This document shows, one piece after another, positions 53,316-64,000 of a stretch of DNA of 64,000 bases. Numbering within the stretch: the stretch's first letter is position 1; each line of letters begins with the position of its first letter. Source of the stretch: Schumannella soli (lineage in GTDB: Bacteria; Actinomycetota; Actinomycetes; Actinomycetales; Microbacteriaceae); contig NZ_VHQG01000002.1 in assembly GCF_006517435.1 (NCBI RefSeq), positions 255,390 to 319,389 of the forward strand, given 5' to 3'. Both the position numbers and the translations under genes were made by a program. The notes under the pieces were generated by a model that did not search any database, was not told where the DNA came from, and worked only from the letters and a program-made list of their open reading frames with translations.

Positions 53316-54530
53316 GTGAAGTCCTATCTCGACCTGCTGCGAACCTCGGGGGTCGGGCGCATCATCGCCGCCCAGCTGACCGCCCGCTTCCCCTCCGGCA
53401 TGCTCTCGCTCGCCTACCTTCTGCATGTCGAGCACCTCTTCCACTCCTACGGCGCCGCCGGCCTCGTGCTCGCGACCACCAGCGTCGGCCAGGCCATCTC
53501 CGGCCCGCTGACGAGTCGTTGGATGGGGCGCTGGGCGATGCGCCCGGTGCTGATCCTGACGACGCTCGTCTGCAGCGCGACGATGATCGTCGTCGCGCTG
53601 CTGCCCGCAGGCGTGCCGCTGCCCGTCTACATGGCCGTCGGCCTGCTCGGCGGCCTCGCCTTCCCGCCCGTGCAGCCGGCCGTGCGCACGATCTACCCGA
53701 AGATGGTCACCGCCCGCCAGCTCACGCCGCTGTTCTCGCTGGATGCGTCGGCGCAGGAGATCATCTGGGTCGCCGGGCCGGTCGTCACCACCTTCATCGC
53801 GACGCAGATCTCGACCGTGCTGGCGATCCTCATCGCCGCCGCCTTCTGCCTCGGCGGCGGAGCCTGGTTCATCTTCTCGCCCGAGGTCGGGCGCGTGCGC
53901 ATCCCGCGCTCGAAGCGCGCCTTCGGCAAGGTGCTCACCCGGCCGACCGTGCTCGTGGTCACGGTCGTCGGCTTCGTGCTGATCGGCGCCTGCGCCGCGA
54001 TCGAGGCCAGCGTGGTCGCGTCGTTCGGCGAGGGCAGCGTCGAGTCGGGCGCTGTGCTGGCCGTCTTCGCGCTCGGCTCGCTCGTCGGCGGTCTCGCCTT
54101 CGGCCACGCCCCCGTGGGCCGCTGGAGCCTCGCCCGCCGCATGATCGTCTTCGTCGTCGGTGCCGTGTTCTCGGTCATCGCGTGGGAGTTCTGGTCGCTC
54201 ACCGCCGCCGTGCTCATCGCCGGACTCGCGGTCGCCCCGGCCCTCGCGGTCATGTTCGCCGCGGTGTCGTCGAGTGTGAAGTTCAGTGACACCGCTGAGG
54301 CCTACGGCTGGGTCGGCACCGGCCAGCTGATCGGCGCCGCAGCCGGCTCGGCGATCGCCGGCGTGATGATCGACCACTTCGACGCCAAAGGCGGCCTCGC
54401 CGCCGCGGCCGGGTTCGCCGTCTTCGCCTTCCTCGTGCCGGTGATCTTCGTGAGAGCGCTGCCCGACCTGCGGGGCCGCGACGCCTCGCCGATCCCCGAC
54501 ACCGAGCCGGTGCAGACGCTGCGTCCTTGA
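53316..54530 (+). CDS. MFS transporter
   Basis: 404 residues, GTG start, 12 helices. It starts MKSYLDLLRTSGVGRIIAAQLTARF and has a variant motif A (SRWMGRWAMRPVLIL) after helix 2. The family resembles the small actinobacterial MFS_1 exporters with unknown substrates. A Pro/Asp-rich tail ends the protein. It lies 63 bases after the importer and before the nrd promoter; it probably has its own promoter. No regulator adjacent. Confidence 0.87.
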   Translation: MKSYLDLLRTSGVGRIIAAQLTARFPSGMLSLAYLLHVEHLFHSYGAAGLVLATTSVGQAISGPLTSRWMGRWAMRPVLILTTLVCSATMIVVALLPAGVPLPVYMAVGLLGGLAFPPVQPAVRTIYPKMVTARQLTPLFSLDASAQEIIWVAGPVVTTFIATQISTVLAILIAAAFCLGGGAWFIFSPEVGRVRIPRSKRAFGKVLTRPTVLVVTVVGFVLIGACAAIEASVVASFGEGSVESGAVLAVFALGSLVGGLAFGHAPVGRWSLARRMIVFVVGAVFSVIAWEFWSLTAAVLIAGLAVAPALAVMFAAVSSSVKFSDTAEAYGWVGTGQLIGAAAGSAIAGVMIDHFDAKGGLAAAAGFAVFAFLVPVIFVRALPDLRGRDASPIPDTEPVQTLRP

Positions 54531-54570
54531 GTCCCGGCGATCGTCGGAGTCTGCTGCAACGGCCCGCACC

Positions 54571-54600
54571 GCCGCCGGTCCCGCTCCGACGGGTGGCGGC
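54571..54600 (+). terminator. Imperfect hairpin after the MFS gene
   Basis: GCCGCC...GGCGGC with an inner CCCG...CGGG closes a 30-base hairpin, 40 bases after the stop. Probably separates the MFS unit from the nrd promoter. The 54601-54680 stretch holds nothing else I can support. Confidence 0.45.
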
Positions 54601-54685
54601 CGACGCGGTGATGTCCGACGCCATCAGTAGCGTTCGCGGGGGAACCGATCCCGCGTCCGCGTCTAGCGCTTAATCACTCACAGGG

Positions 54686-54725
54686 TGTGGAGAAACGCCG
54701 ACAACTTATTCACATCTGTGGACGA
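54686..54725. promoter_or_regulatory. Three DnaA-box-like 9-mers upstream of nrdA
   Basis: TGTGGAGAA (54686-54694), TTATTCACA (54706-54714) and TGTGGACGA (54717-54725). Each differs by one base from a DnaA-box form (TGTGGATAA, TTATCCACA, TGTGGACAA). They lie in a conspicuously AT-richer patch directly before the NrdR boxes. DnaA control of ribonucleotide reductase is established in E. coli; here it is inference. Confidence 0.55.
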
Positions 54726-54730
54726 CACGC

Positions 54731-54777
54731 CCACAAGATATTGGGGTCGATCCGGAATGGACCCCGATATATAGTGG
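54731..54777. promoter_or_regulatory. Pair of NrdR boxes with overlapping -10
   Basis: Box 1 CCACAAGATATTGGGG (54731-54746) and box 2 CCCCGATATATAGTGG (54762-54777) both resemble the ACACWATATWTWGTGT consensus of NrdR sites. Their starts are exactly 31 bases apart, three helical turns, as in most NrdR-controlled operons. Box 2 contains TATAGT (54770-54775), the likely -10, so NrdR bound with (d)ATP would repress. The nrdR gene itself is not in this window. Confidence 0.88.
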
Positions 54778-54782
54778 TCGAG

Positions 54783-54975
54783 CCGCCGGCCGCAGGCAGG
54801 GATCCGGGCTCGCGAGCGGCTTCCGAACCACCGAAGACCGGGTCAGCGCGGCAGCATCCGCACCGCAGGATCAGCGCCACCCGATCAGCACTTTTCGCAC
54901 CACAGCTCAACTGCAGAGCACCACCACGAGCACCAGCCACTGGGGACGCGTCTCACGACGCAGAAGGAGAACGAG
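54783..54975 (+). other. Long untranslated leader of the nrd operon
   Basis: About 190 bases from the probable start point to the nrdA ATG, unusual in a genome with many leaderless messages. Nothing that fits a cobalamin riboswitch or a small ORF was found. An AGAAGGAG ribosome site lies at its end. Confidence 0.4.
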
Positions 54976-57453
54976 ATGGCCATCACCGTCGTTAAGCGCA
55001 ACGGAGAGCGCGAGCCCTACGACGCGAACAAGATCAACCTGGCCATCGAGCACGCGAGCCGCGGACTCGACGACAGCATCACCTGGGTCACCCAGATCGC
55101 CAGCGAGCTCGAGCTGACGCTCTTCGACGGCATCACGACACAGCAGCTCGACGAGGCCGTCATCCAGGTCGCCCTGCAGAACGTCAAGGACGACCCGCAG
55201 TTCGACACGGTCGCGGCCCGCCTGCTGCTCAAGACCATCTACAAGCGCGTGCTCGGCGACTACGACACCGACGCCGAGCTCAAGGCGCTGCACGCCGAGC
55301 ACTTCGTCGCCTACGTCAACCAGGGCGTCGACGAGCTTCTGCTCGACTCGCGCTTCACGACCGGCATCTTCGACCTCGATCGCCTCGCGGCCGCCCTCGA
55401 GCCCGAGCGCGACAAGCTGCTCAAGTACATCGGCGCCGTCACCCTCAACAACCGCTATGGCATCAAGGCCCGCGACAACGAGCCGCTCGAGGTTCCCCAG
55501 TACTTCTGGATGCGCATCGCGATGGGCCTCTCGCTCAACGAGCCCGACGCCACCAGCCACGCGATCGCCTTCTACGACAAGATGTCGAAGCTCGAGTACC
55601 TCGCGGCCGGCTCGACCCTCGTCAACGCGGGAACCTCCTACCCGCAGCTCTCCAACTGCTTCGTCATGGAGATGCAGGACGACATCGAGCACATCGCCAA
55701 GAGCGTGCGCGACGTCATGTGGCTCACCAAGGGCACCGGCGGCATCGGCCTCTCCGTGTCGAAGCTGCGCGCCCAGGGCTCGCCCATCCGCTCGAACAAC
55801 ACCACCTCGACCGGCCCGATCCCGTTCATGCACACGATCGACTCGGTGCTGCGCGCGGTCAGCCGCGGCGGCAAGAAGTTCGGCGCCCTCTGCTTCTACA
55901 TGGAGAACTGGCACCTCGACTTCCCCGAGTTCCTCGACCTGCGTCAGAACTCCGGCGATCCCTACCGCCGCACCCGCACCGCCAACACCGCCGTCTGGAT
56001 CTCGGACGAGTTCATGAAGCGCGTGCAGAACGACGAGGACTGGTACCTCTTCGACCCGCTCGAGGTCAGCGACCTCGGCGAGCTCTACGGCAAGGCCTTC
56101 TCCGAGCGCTACGCCGAGTACGCCGCCAAGGCCGAGGCCGGCGAACTCAACATGTTCAAGAAGATCCGCGCCCGCGAGCAGTTCAAGGCGATCCTGATCT
56201 CGCTCCAGACCACCAGCCACCCGTGGCTGACCTGGAAGGACACGATCAACAACCGCGCCCTCAACAACAACACGGGCACGATCCACCTCTCGAACCTCTG
56301 CACCGAGGTCTGCCTGCCGCAGGACGTCGACAACGTCTCGGTCTGCAACCTGGCGTCGATCAACCTGCCGCGCCACCTCGTGCGCGGCGAGGACGGCCAG
56401 CTCGGCTTCGACTGGGACCTCATCGCCGAGTCGGCGCGTCTGGCCGTGCGTCAGCTCGACAACCTGCTCGACATCACCCTGTCGAGCGTCGCCGAGGCCG
56501 ACTTCTCGAACCAGCAGAACCGCGCCATCGGCCTGGGCGTCATGGGCTTCACCGACATCGTCGAGCGCCTCGGCATCTCGTACGAGTCGGAGGAGGCCTA
56601 CGACCTCATCGACGAGATCATGGAGCACGTCTCCTACGCGGCCATCGAGGAGAGCGTCAAGCTCGCCGAGGAGCGCGGCTCGTACCCGAACTTCGCCGGC
56701 TCGCGCTGGTCGGAGGGCCTCGTGCCCTTCGACTCGATCGCCCTCACCGAGGCAGACCGCGGCATGGAGATCAAGGTCGACCGCACCACGCGCCTCGACT
56801 GGGACGCGCTGCGCGCCAAGGTCAAGGGCGGCATGCGCAACGCGACGCTCATGGCGATCGCGCCCACCGCATCCATCGGCCTCGTCGCCGGCACCACGCC
56901 CGGCCTCGACCCGCAGTTCTCGCAGATCTTCAGCCGCGCCACCAGCAACGGCAAGTTCCTCGAGATCAACCACAACCTGGTGAACGCCCTCCGCGAGGCG
57001 GGCATCTGGGAGCAGGTGCGCGAGCGCATCCTGCGCAGCCAGGGCGACATCCAGAGCATCGAGGCGATCCCCGACGAGATCAAGAACGTCTTCAAGACGA
57101 GCTTCCAGCTCTCGCCCTACGCCTTCCTCGACGTCGCCGCGCGCGCGCAGAAGTGGGTCGACCAGGCGATCAGCCGCAACATGTACCTCGAGACGCGCGA
57201 CCTCGGCGACATGATGGACATCTACTACGGGGCCTGGGAGCGCGGCGTCAAGACCACGTACTACCTGCACGTGAAGCCGCGTCACACCGCCGAGCAGTCG
57301 ACGGTCAAGGTCAACAAGACCGAGGACCTGGATGCGCAGAAGACCGCCAAGCGCGGCTTCGGCGCCGCCGCCCCCGCCGTCGCGGGCGCCTCCTCCGAGG
57401 CTGCTCCGAGTGCGGCCCCGGCCCGTCGCGGATTCGGTGGACTGGGCAAGTGA
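54976..57453 (+). CDS. nrdA: Ribonucleoside-diphosphate reductase, alpha subunit, without C-terminal cysteines
   Basis: 825 residues. It reduces NDPs to dNDPs with a thiyl radical. An ATP-cone fills residues 1-90 (VVKRNGEREPYDANK). The catalytic set is complete: Cys228 (SNCF) and Cys457 (VCNLAS) form the redox pair, Cys442 carries the radical with Asn440 and Glu444 (SNLCTEV), and Tyr762-Tyr763 (TTYYLH) continue the radical path. The last 50 residues are an Ala/Gly/Arg-rich linker (KRGFGAAAP, ARRGFGGLGK) with no Cys at all. The shuttle cysteines that normally re-reduce the active site are instead in the separate ORF that follows at once. Confidence 0.95.
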   Translation: MAITVVKRNGEREPYDANKINLAIEHASRGLDDSITWVTQIASELELTLFDGITTQQLDEAVIQVALQNVKDDPQFDTVAARLLLKTIYKRVLGDYDTDAELKALHAEHFVAYVNQGVDELLLDSRFTTGIFDLDRLAAALEPERDKLLKYIGAVTLNNRYGIKARDNEPLEVPQYFWMRIAMGLSLNEPDATSHAIAFYDKMSKLEYLAAGSTLVNAGTSYPQLSNCFVMEMQDDIEHIAKSVRDVMWLTKGTGGIGLSVSKLRAQGSPIRSNNTTSTGPIPFMHTIDSVLRAVSRGGKKFGALCFYMENWHLDFPEFLDLRQNSGDPYRRTRTANTAVWISDEFMKRVQNDEDWYLFDPLEVSDLGELYGKAFSERYAEYAAKAEAGELNMFKKIRAREQFKAILISLQTTSHPWLTWKDTINNRALNNNTGTIHLSNLCTEVCLPQDVDNVSVCNLASINLPRHLVRGEDGQLGFDWDLIAESARLAVRQLDNLLDITLSSVAEADFSNQQNRAIGLGVMGFTDIVERLGISYESEEAYDLIDEIMEHVSYAAIEESVKLAEERGSYPNFAGSRWSEGLVPFDSIALTEADRGMEIKVDRTTRLDWDALRAKVKGGMRNATLMAIAPTASIGLVAGTTPGLDPQFSQIFSRATSNGKFLEINHNLVNALREAGIWEQVRERILRSQGDIQSIEAIPDEIKNVFKTSFQLSPYAFLDVAARAQKWVDQAISRNMYLETRDLGDMMDIYYGAWERGVKTTYYLHVKPRHTAEQSTVKVNKTEDLDAQKTAKRGFGAAAPAVAGASSEAAPSAAPARRGFGGLGK

Positions 57454-57458
57454 GCGCG

Positions 57459-57554
57459 ATGAGCGACAGCGTCTTCGGCGGATCGACCGGCACCTGGGAC
57501 TACGAGGTGCCCGTCGACCCGATGGACGAGCTGCAGTGCGAGAGCTGCCAGTAG
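57459..57554 (+). CDS. 31-residue peptide carrying the NrdA-type redox tail (CESCQ)
   Basis: Begins MSDSVFGGSTGTWDY and ends MDELQCESCQ, a CxxC close to the end, as on the flexible tails of many class I NrdA proteins. It is in the -1 frame relative to nrdA. Its frame also holds a GTG at 57450 that overlaps the nrdA stop as GTGA, so translation can restart there or at ATG 57459. If ribosomes instead slipped back by one base at the end of nrdA, the tail would be fused to it. The peptide could also act as a separate small redox carrier. A one-base sequence error must be excluded. Confidence 0.7.
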   Translation: MSDSVFGGSTGTWDYEVPVDPMDELQCESCQ

Positions 57555-57613
57555 CCGGCAGCACGCACCCCCACGACACGTAGAACCGCGAAGCGAGAAA
57601 GAAGACTCCCGAC

Positions 57614-58612
57614 ATGGCCATCCTCGGCACCGGAATCAAGGAAGGGCTGCTGCTCAAGCCCGTCACCTACAAGTGGGCGATGGACCTCTACGACCAGGCG
57701 GTCGCGAACACCTGGTTCCCGAACGAGATCCAGCTCGGCGAGGACATCGCCGACTTCAAGAAGATGACCGACGAGGAGCGCCACGCGATCACGTTCCTCA
57801 TGTCGTACTTCAACCCGAACGAGCTGCTGGTCAACAAGGCCCTGGCCTTCGGCGTCTACCCCTACGTCAATGCTCCCGAGGCGCACCTCTACCTCGCGAA
57901 GCAGATGTGGGAGGAGGCCAACCACTGCATGTCGTTCGAGTACGTGCTCGAGACCTTCCCGATCGACCGCAACGAGGCCTACAACTCGCACGTCGACGTG
58001 CCGTCGATGGCGAAGAAGGAGGAGTTCGAGGTCAACTTCATCCGCCGCATGACGGAGGAGACCCTCGACATCACGACCACGAAGGGGAAGCAGGACTTCA
58101 TCCGCAACCTCGTGGCGTACAATATCATCCTCGAGGGCATCTGGTTCTACTCGGGCTTCATGGTCGCGCTGTCGTTCCGTCAGCGGAACCTGCTGCGCAA
58201 CTTCGGCTCGCTCATGGACTGGATCGTGCGCGACGAGAGCCTGCACCTGAAGTTCGGCATCAACCTGATCCTGACGGTGCTGGAGGAGAACCCCGACCTG
58301 CAGACGGAGGAGTTCGCCGCCGAGATCAAGCAGATGATCGTCGACGCCGTCGCGATGGAGGAGGAGTACAACCGCGACCTCCTGCCGAACGGCATCCTCG
58401 GCCTCAACGCGAACTACATCAACCAGTACGTGAAGTACCTGGCCGACCGTCGTCTCGAGGAGCTCGGCTTCGAGCCCGAGTACAACGTGTCGAACCCGGC
58501 GAAGTGGATGGCGGCGGCGAACGACACGCTGCAGCTCGTCAACTTCTTCGAGTCGACGAACACCTCGTACGAGTCGAACGCCTCGGCGACCGTCGCGTCG
58601 AAGAGCGAGTGA
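57614..58612 (+). CDS. nrdB: Ribonucleoside-diphosphate reductase, beta subunit, class Ic features
   Basis: 332 residues. Ferritin-like fold holding the metal site that starts the radical. Ligands by motif: Glu70, Glu101, His104 (EANH), Glu174, Glu208, His211 (RDESLH), with spacings 31 and 34 identical to known R2 proteins. The position of the radical Tyr is Phe108 (HCMSF) and the first ligand is Glu instead of Asp. Both changes define class Ic (Chlamydia type), which uses a Mn(IV)Fe(III) centre instead of a tyrosyl radical. Trp34, Asp207 and Tyr319 fit the radical transfer path. Good AGCGAGAAAGA leader; last gene of the nrd operon. Confidence 0.95.
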   Translation: MAILGTGIKEGLLLKPVTYKWAMDLYDQAVANTWFPNEIQLGEDIADFKKMTDEERHAITFLMSYFNPNELLVNKALAFGVYPYVNAPEAHLYLAKQMWEEANHCMSFEYVLETFPIDRNEAYNSHVDVPSMAKKEEFEVNFIRRMTEETLDITTTKGKQDFIRNLVAYNIILEGIWFYSGFMVALSFRQRNLLRNFGSLMDWIVRDESLHLKFGINLILTVLEENPDLQTEEFAAEIKQMIVDAVAMEEEYNRDLLPNGILGLNANYINQYVKYLADRRLEELGFEPEYNVSNPAKWMAAANDTLQLVNFFESTNTSYESNASATVASKSE

Positions 58613-58650
58613 TCGCGGCCGGCTGAGCGTCGCGTCGCGCAGCCGACAGC

Positions 58651-58685
58651 ACGAAGGCCCCGACCATCACGGTCGGGGCCTTCGT
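58651..58685. terminator. Terminator of the nrd operon, shared with the convergent AhpD-like gene
   Basis: A perfect 15-pair stem ACGAAGGCCCCGACC with its complement and an ATCAC loop. Confidence 0.85.
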
Positions 58686-58731
58686 CGTGCACGGCGCCCG
58701 GTGTCGTGACGACCGGCGCGCGGGGCAGCGC

Positions 58732-59094
58732 TCAGGCCTGCTGCACGTCGCCGTCGTGGTCGTGGATGCCCGAGAGCTTGAAGGCGAGGCGACCGTGCGC
58801 GAATCCGCCGCCGGCGCGGATCGCCGTGGCGACCCATCCCGCTTCCGCCAGCTCGTCCTGGGTGGCGCCCGCGGCGACCGCCTTCTGGGAATGCGCGTCG
58901 ATGCAGTAGACGCACTGCGTCGTGATGCCGACGGCCAGCGCGATGAGCTCGCGGTACTTCAGCGGGATCGCGCGGCCCTCCTTCGCGAAGACGGCGTTGT
59001 CGAAGTCGCTGAAGGCTTTGAGGATGTCGGGCGTCGACGCCTTGTAGTCGGCGGTGTAGGCGCGGTCGCCTTCGCGGTCGTAGAACTCGGTCAT
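58732..59094 (-). CDS. AhpD-like carboxymuconolactone decarboxylase family protein
   Basis: 120 residues from ATG 59094; the longer frame to 59400 is not family-like. The AhpD core is present: LKYRELIALAVGITTQCVYCIDAH with the redox CxxC and the following His, then GATQDELAEAGWVATAIRAGGG. Such proteins are thiol peroxidases or reductase adaptors. GAGGAGA lies ten bases upstream. It is monocistronic and converges on the nrd operon. Substrate unknown. Confidence 0.88.
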   Translation of the reverse strand: MTEFYDREGDRAYTADYKASTPDILKAFSDFDNAVFAKEGRAIPLKYRELIALAVGITTQCVYCIDAHSQKAVAAGATQDELAEAGWVATAIRAGGGFAHGRLAFKLSGIHDHDGDVQQA

Positions 59095-59229
59095 CGGCAG
59101 GGTCTCCTCAGGGATCGGGACGCGGGGCGGATCCGCCATCCCATCCCACCGCACCCGCTGCGGACGTGCTTCCGGTGTGACCCCGCGTGACGTGGCCCGG
59201 GAACCCTCGGAGTGGTGTGAGATGGAATC

Positions 59230-59427
59230 ATGTTCATCGAGGGAAAATACGGCATCCTCTGGAACCTCGCGGTGGTCGCCGGGTTCAAACGCAAGCGCAA
59301 CGGGTCGATCGATCTCTACTTCCCGGTCGCAGGCGGAAACCTCACGGTCGGCACCTCCCACCCGCAGTACCGCCAGATCGACCAGTTCCTCCGTCAGCAC
59401 ACGATCGGCGCGGATCAGCCGAGCTGA
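59230..59427 (+). CDS. Small hypothetical protein
   Basis: 65 residues, starting MFIEGKYGILWNLAVVAGF. After a hydrophobic start come a basic KRKRNG turn and two strand-like stretches (IDLYFPVAGGNLTVG, YRQIDQFLRQH). It could be a small secreted or peripheral protein. The codon choice is normal for the genome, and the frame is clear of other genes: AhpD on the left and hrpA on the right are both on the minus strand. TGAGAT lies six bases before the ATG. No family recognised. Confidence 0.55.
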   Translation: MFIEGKYGILWNLAVVAGFKRKRNGSIDLYFPVAGGNLTVGTSHPQYRQIDQFLRQHTIGADQPS

Positions 59428-59436
59428 TCCGCGAGG

Positions 59437-64000
<4,564 letters not shown>

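Noticed and set aside
54783-54975. Possible cobalamin riboswitch in the nrdA leader (GCCACTGG at about 54937)
   Set aside because: Only this short stretch recalls a B12-box element; the other conserved blocks are absent, and control by NrdR boxes already explains the promoter.
57440-57460. Classic -1 ribosomal slip site at the end of nrdA
   Set aside because: The bases GGGCAAG do not fit an X-XXY-YYZ heptamer, and I see no downstream pseudoknot. Restart at GTG or ATG is simpler, so fusion by slippage is kept only as an alternative.
57614-58612. NrdB as an R2-like ligand-binding oxidase (R2lox)
   Set aside because: R2lox also lacks the radical Tyr, but this gene follows nrdA in one operon and keeps the C-terminal Tyr, the Trp and the Asp of the radical transfer path.

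Overview
The window looks like chromosomal DNA of a high-GC Gram-positive bacterium, most likely a Microbacteriaceae-type actinobacterium. This is inferred, not searched. The supports are: visibly about 70 % GC with G/C-ending codons; many GTG starts; a sortase substrate ending in a LAxTG motif; TANNNT -10 boxes placed so close to start codons that many transcripts look leaderless; and a recurrent GGATGC/GCATCC hexamer. No phage, insertion sequence, integrase or CRISPR array was seen. Genes are dense and most gaps are under 230 bases.

Layout. 1-4.6 kb: the end of a sugar ABC importer with one binding protein, one double ATPase and two different permeases, as in the galactofuranose (YtfQRT-YjfF) systems. 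4.7-15 kb: single genes of general metabolism (deazaflavin-type oxidoreductase, tRNA-Ala(CGC), aldo/keto reductase, cupin plus CMD pair, ene-reductase, hisD, pirin, a LAATG surface protein, a frameshifted EamA transporter, a VOC protein and an FAD amine oxidase). 15-18.3 kb: a decayed response regulator, then a cupin-TetR unit facing a 14-helix efflux pump across a shared operator. 18.4-30.5 kb: a GABA/amine region with gabT and two aldehyde dehydrogenases read leftward, a divergent PucR regulator, an MHS-type symporter, a ThDP enzyme, an APC permease and an AraC regulator. 30.6-46.8 kb: a tiny membrane peptide, a MacB-type ABC pair, an ECF sigma factor coupled to ogt, a large ATPase-LuxR regulator, a YraQ/TIGR03943 membrane pair with a third partner, an AlaX-type editing hydrolase, small proteins and a DUF4349 lipoprotein.

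46.8-53.3 kb holds the clearest accessory pathway: a deglycase of the FrlB family, a kinase of the FrlD family, a LacI regulator and a three-gene importer without its own ATPase. Two nearly identical LacI-type operators lie in front of frlB and in front of the importer, and the second covers the -35 box of a good promoter. Together these predict uptake, phosphorylation and cleavage of a fructosamine (Amadori compound) as one regulon.

54.6-58.7 kb is the ribonucleotide reductase operon and the most unusual part. Its promoter carries two NrdR boxes exactly 31 bases apart and three DnaA-box-like 9-mers. NrdA ends without the usual redox cysteines, and a 31-codon ORF beginning right after its stop encodes a tail ending CESCQ. 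NrdB has Phe at the radical-tyrosine position and Glu at the first metal ligand, the signature of class Ic (Mn/Fe) enzymes. The window ends with an AhpD-like protein, a large HrpA-type helicase and the start of a third aldo/keto reductase.
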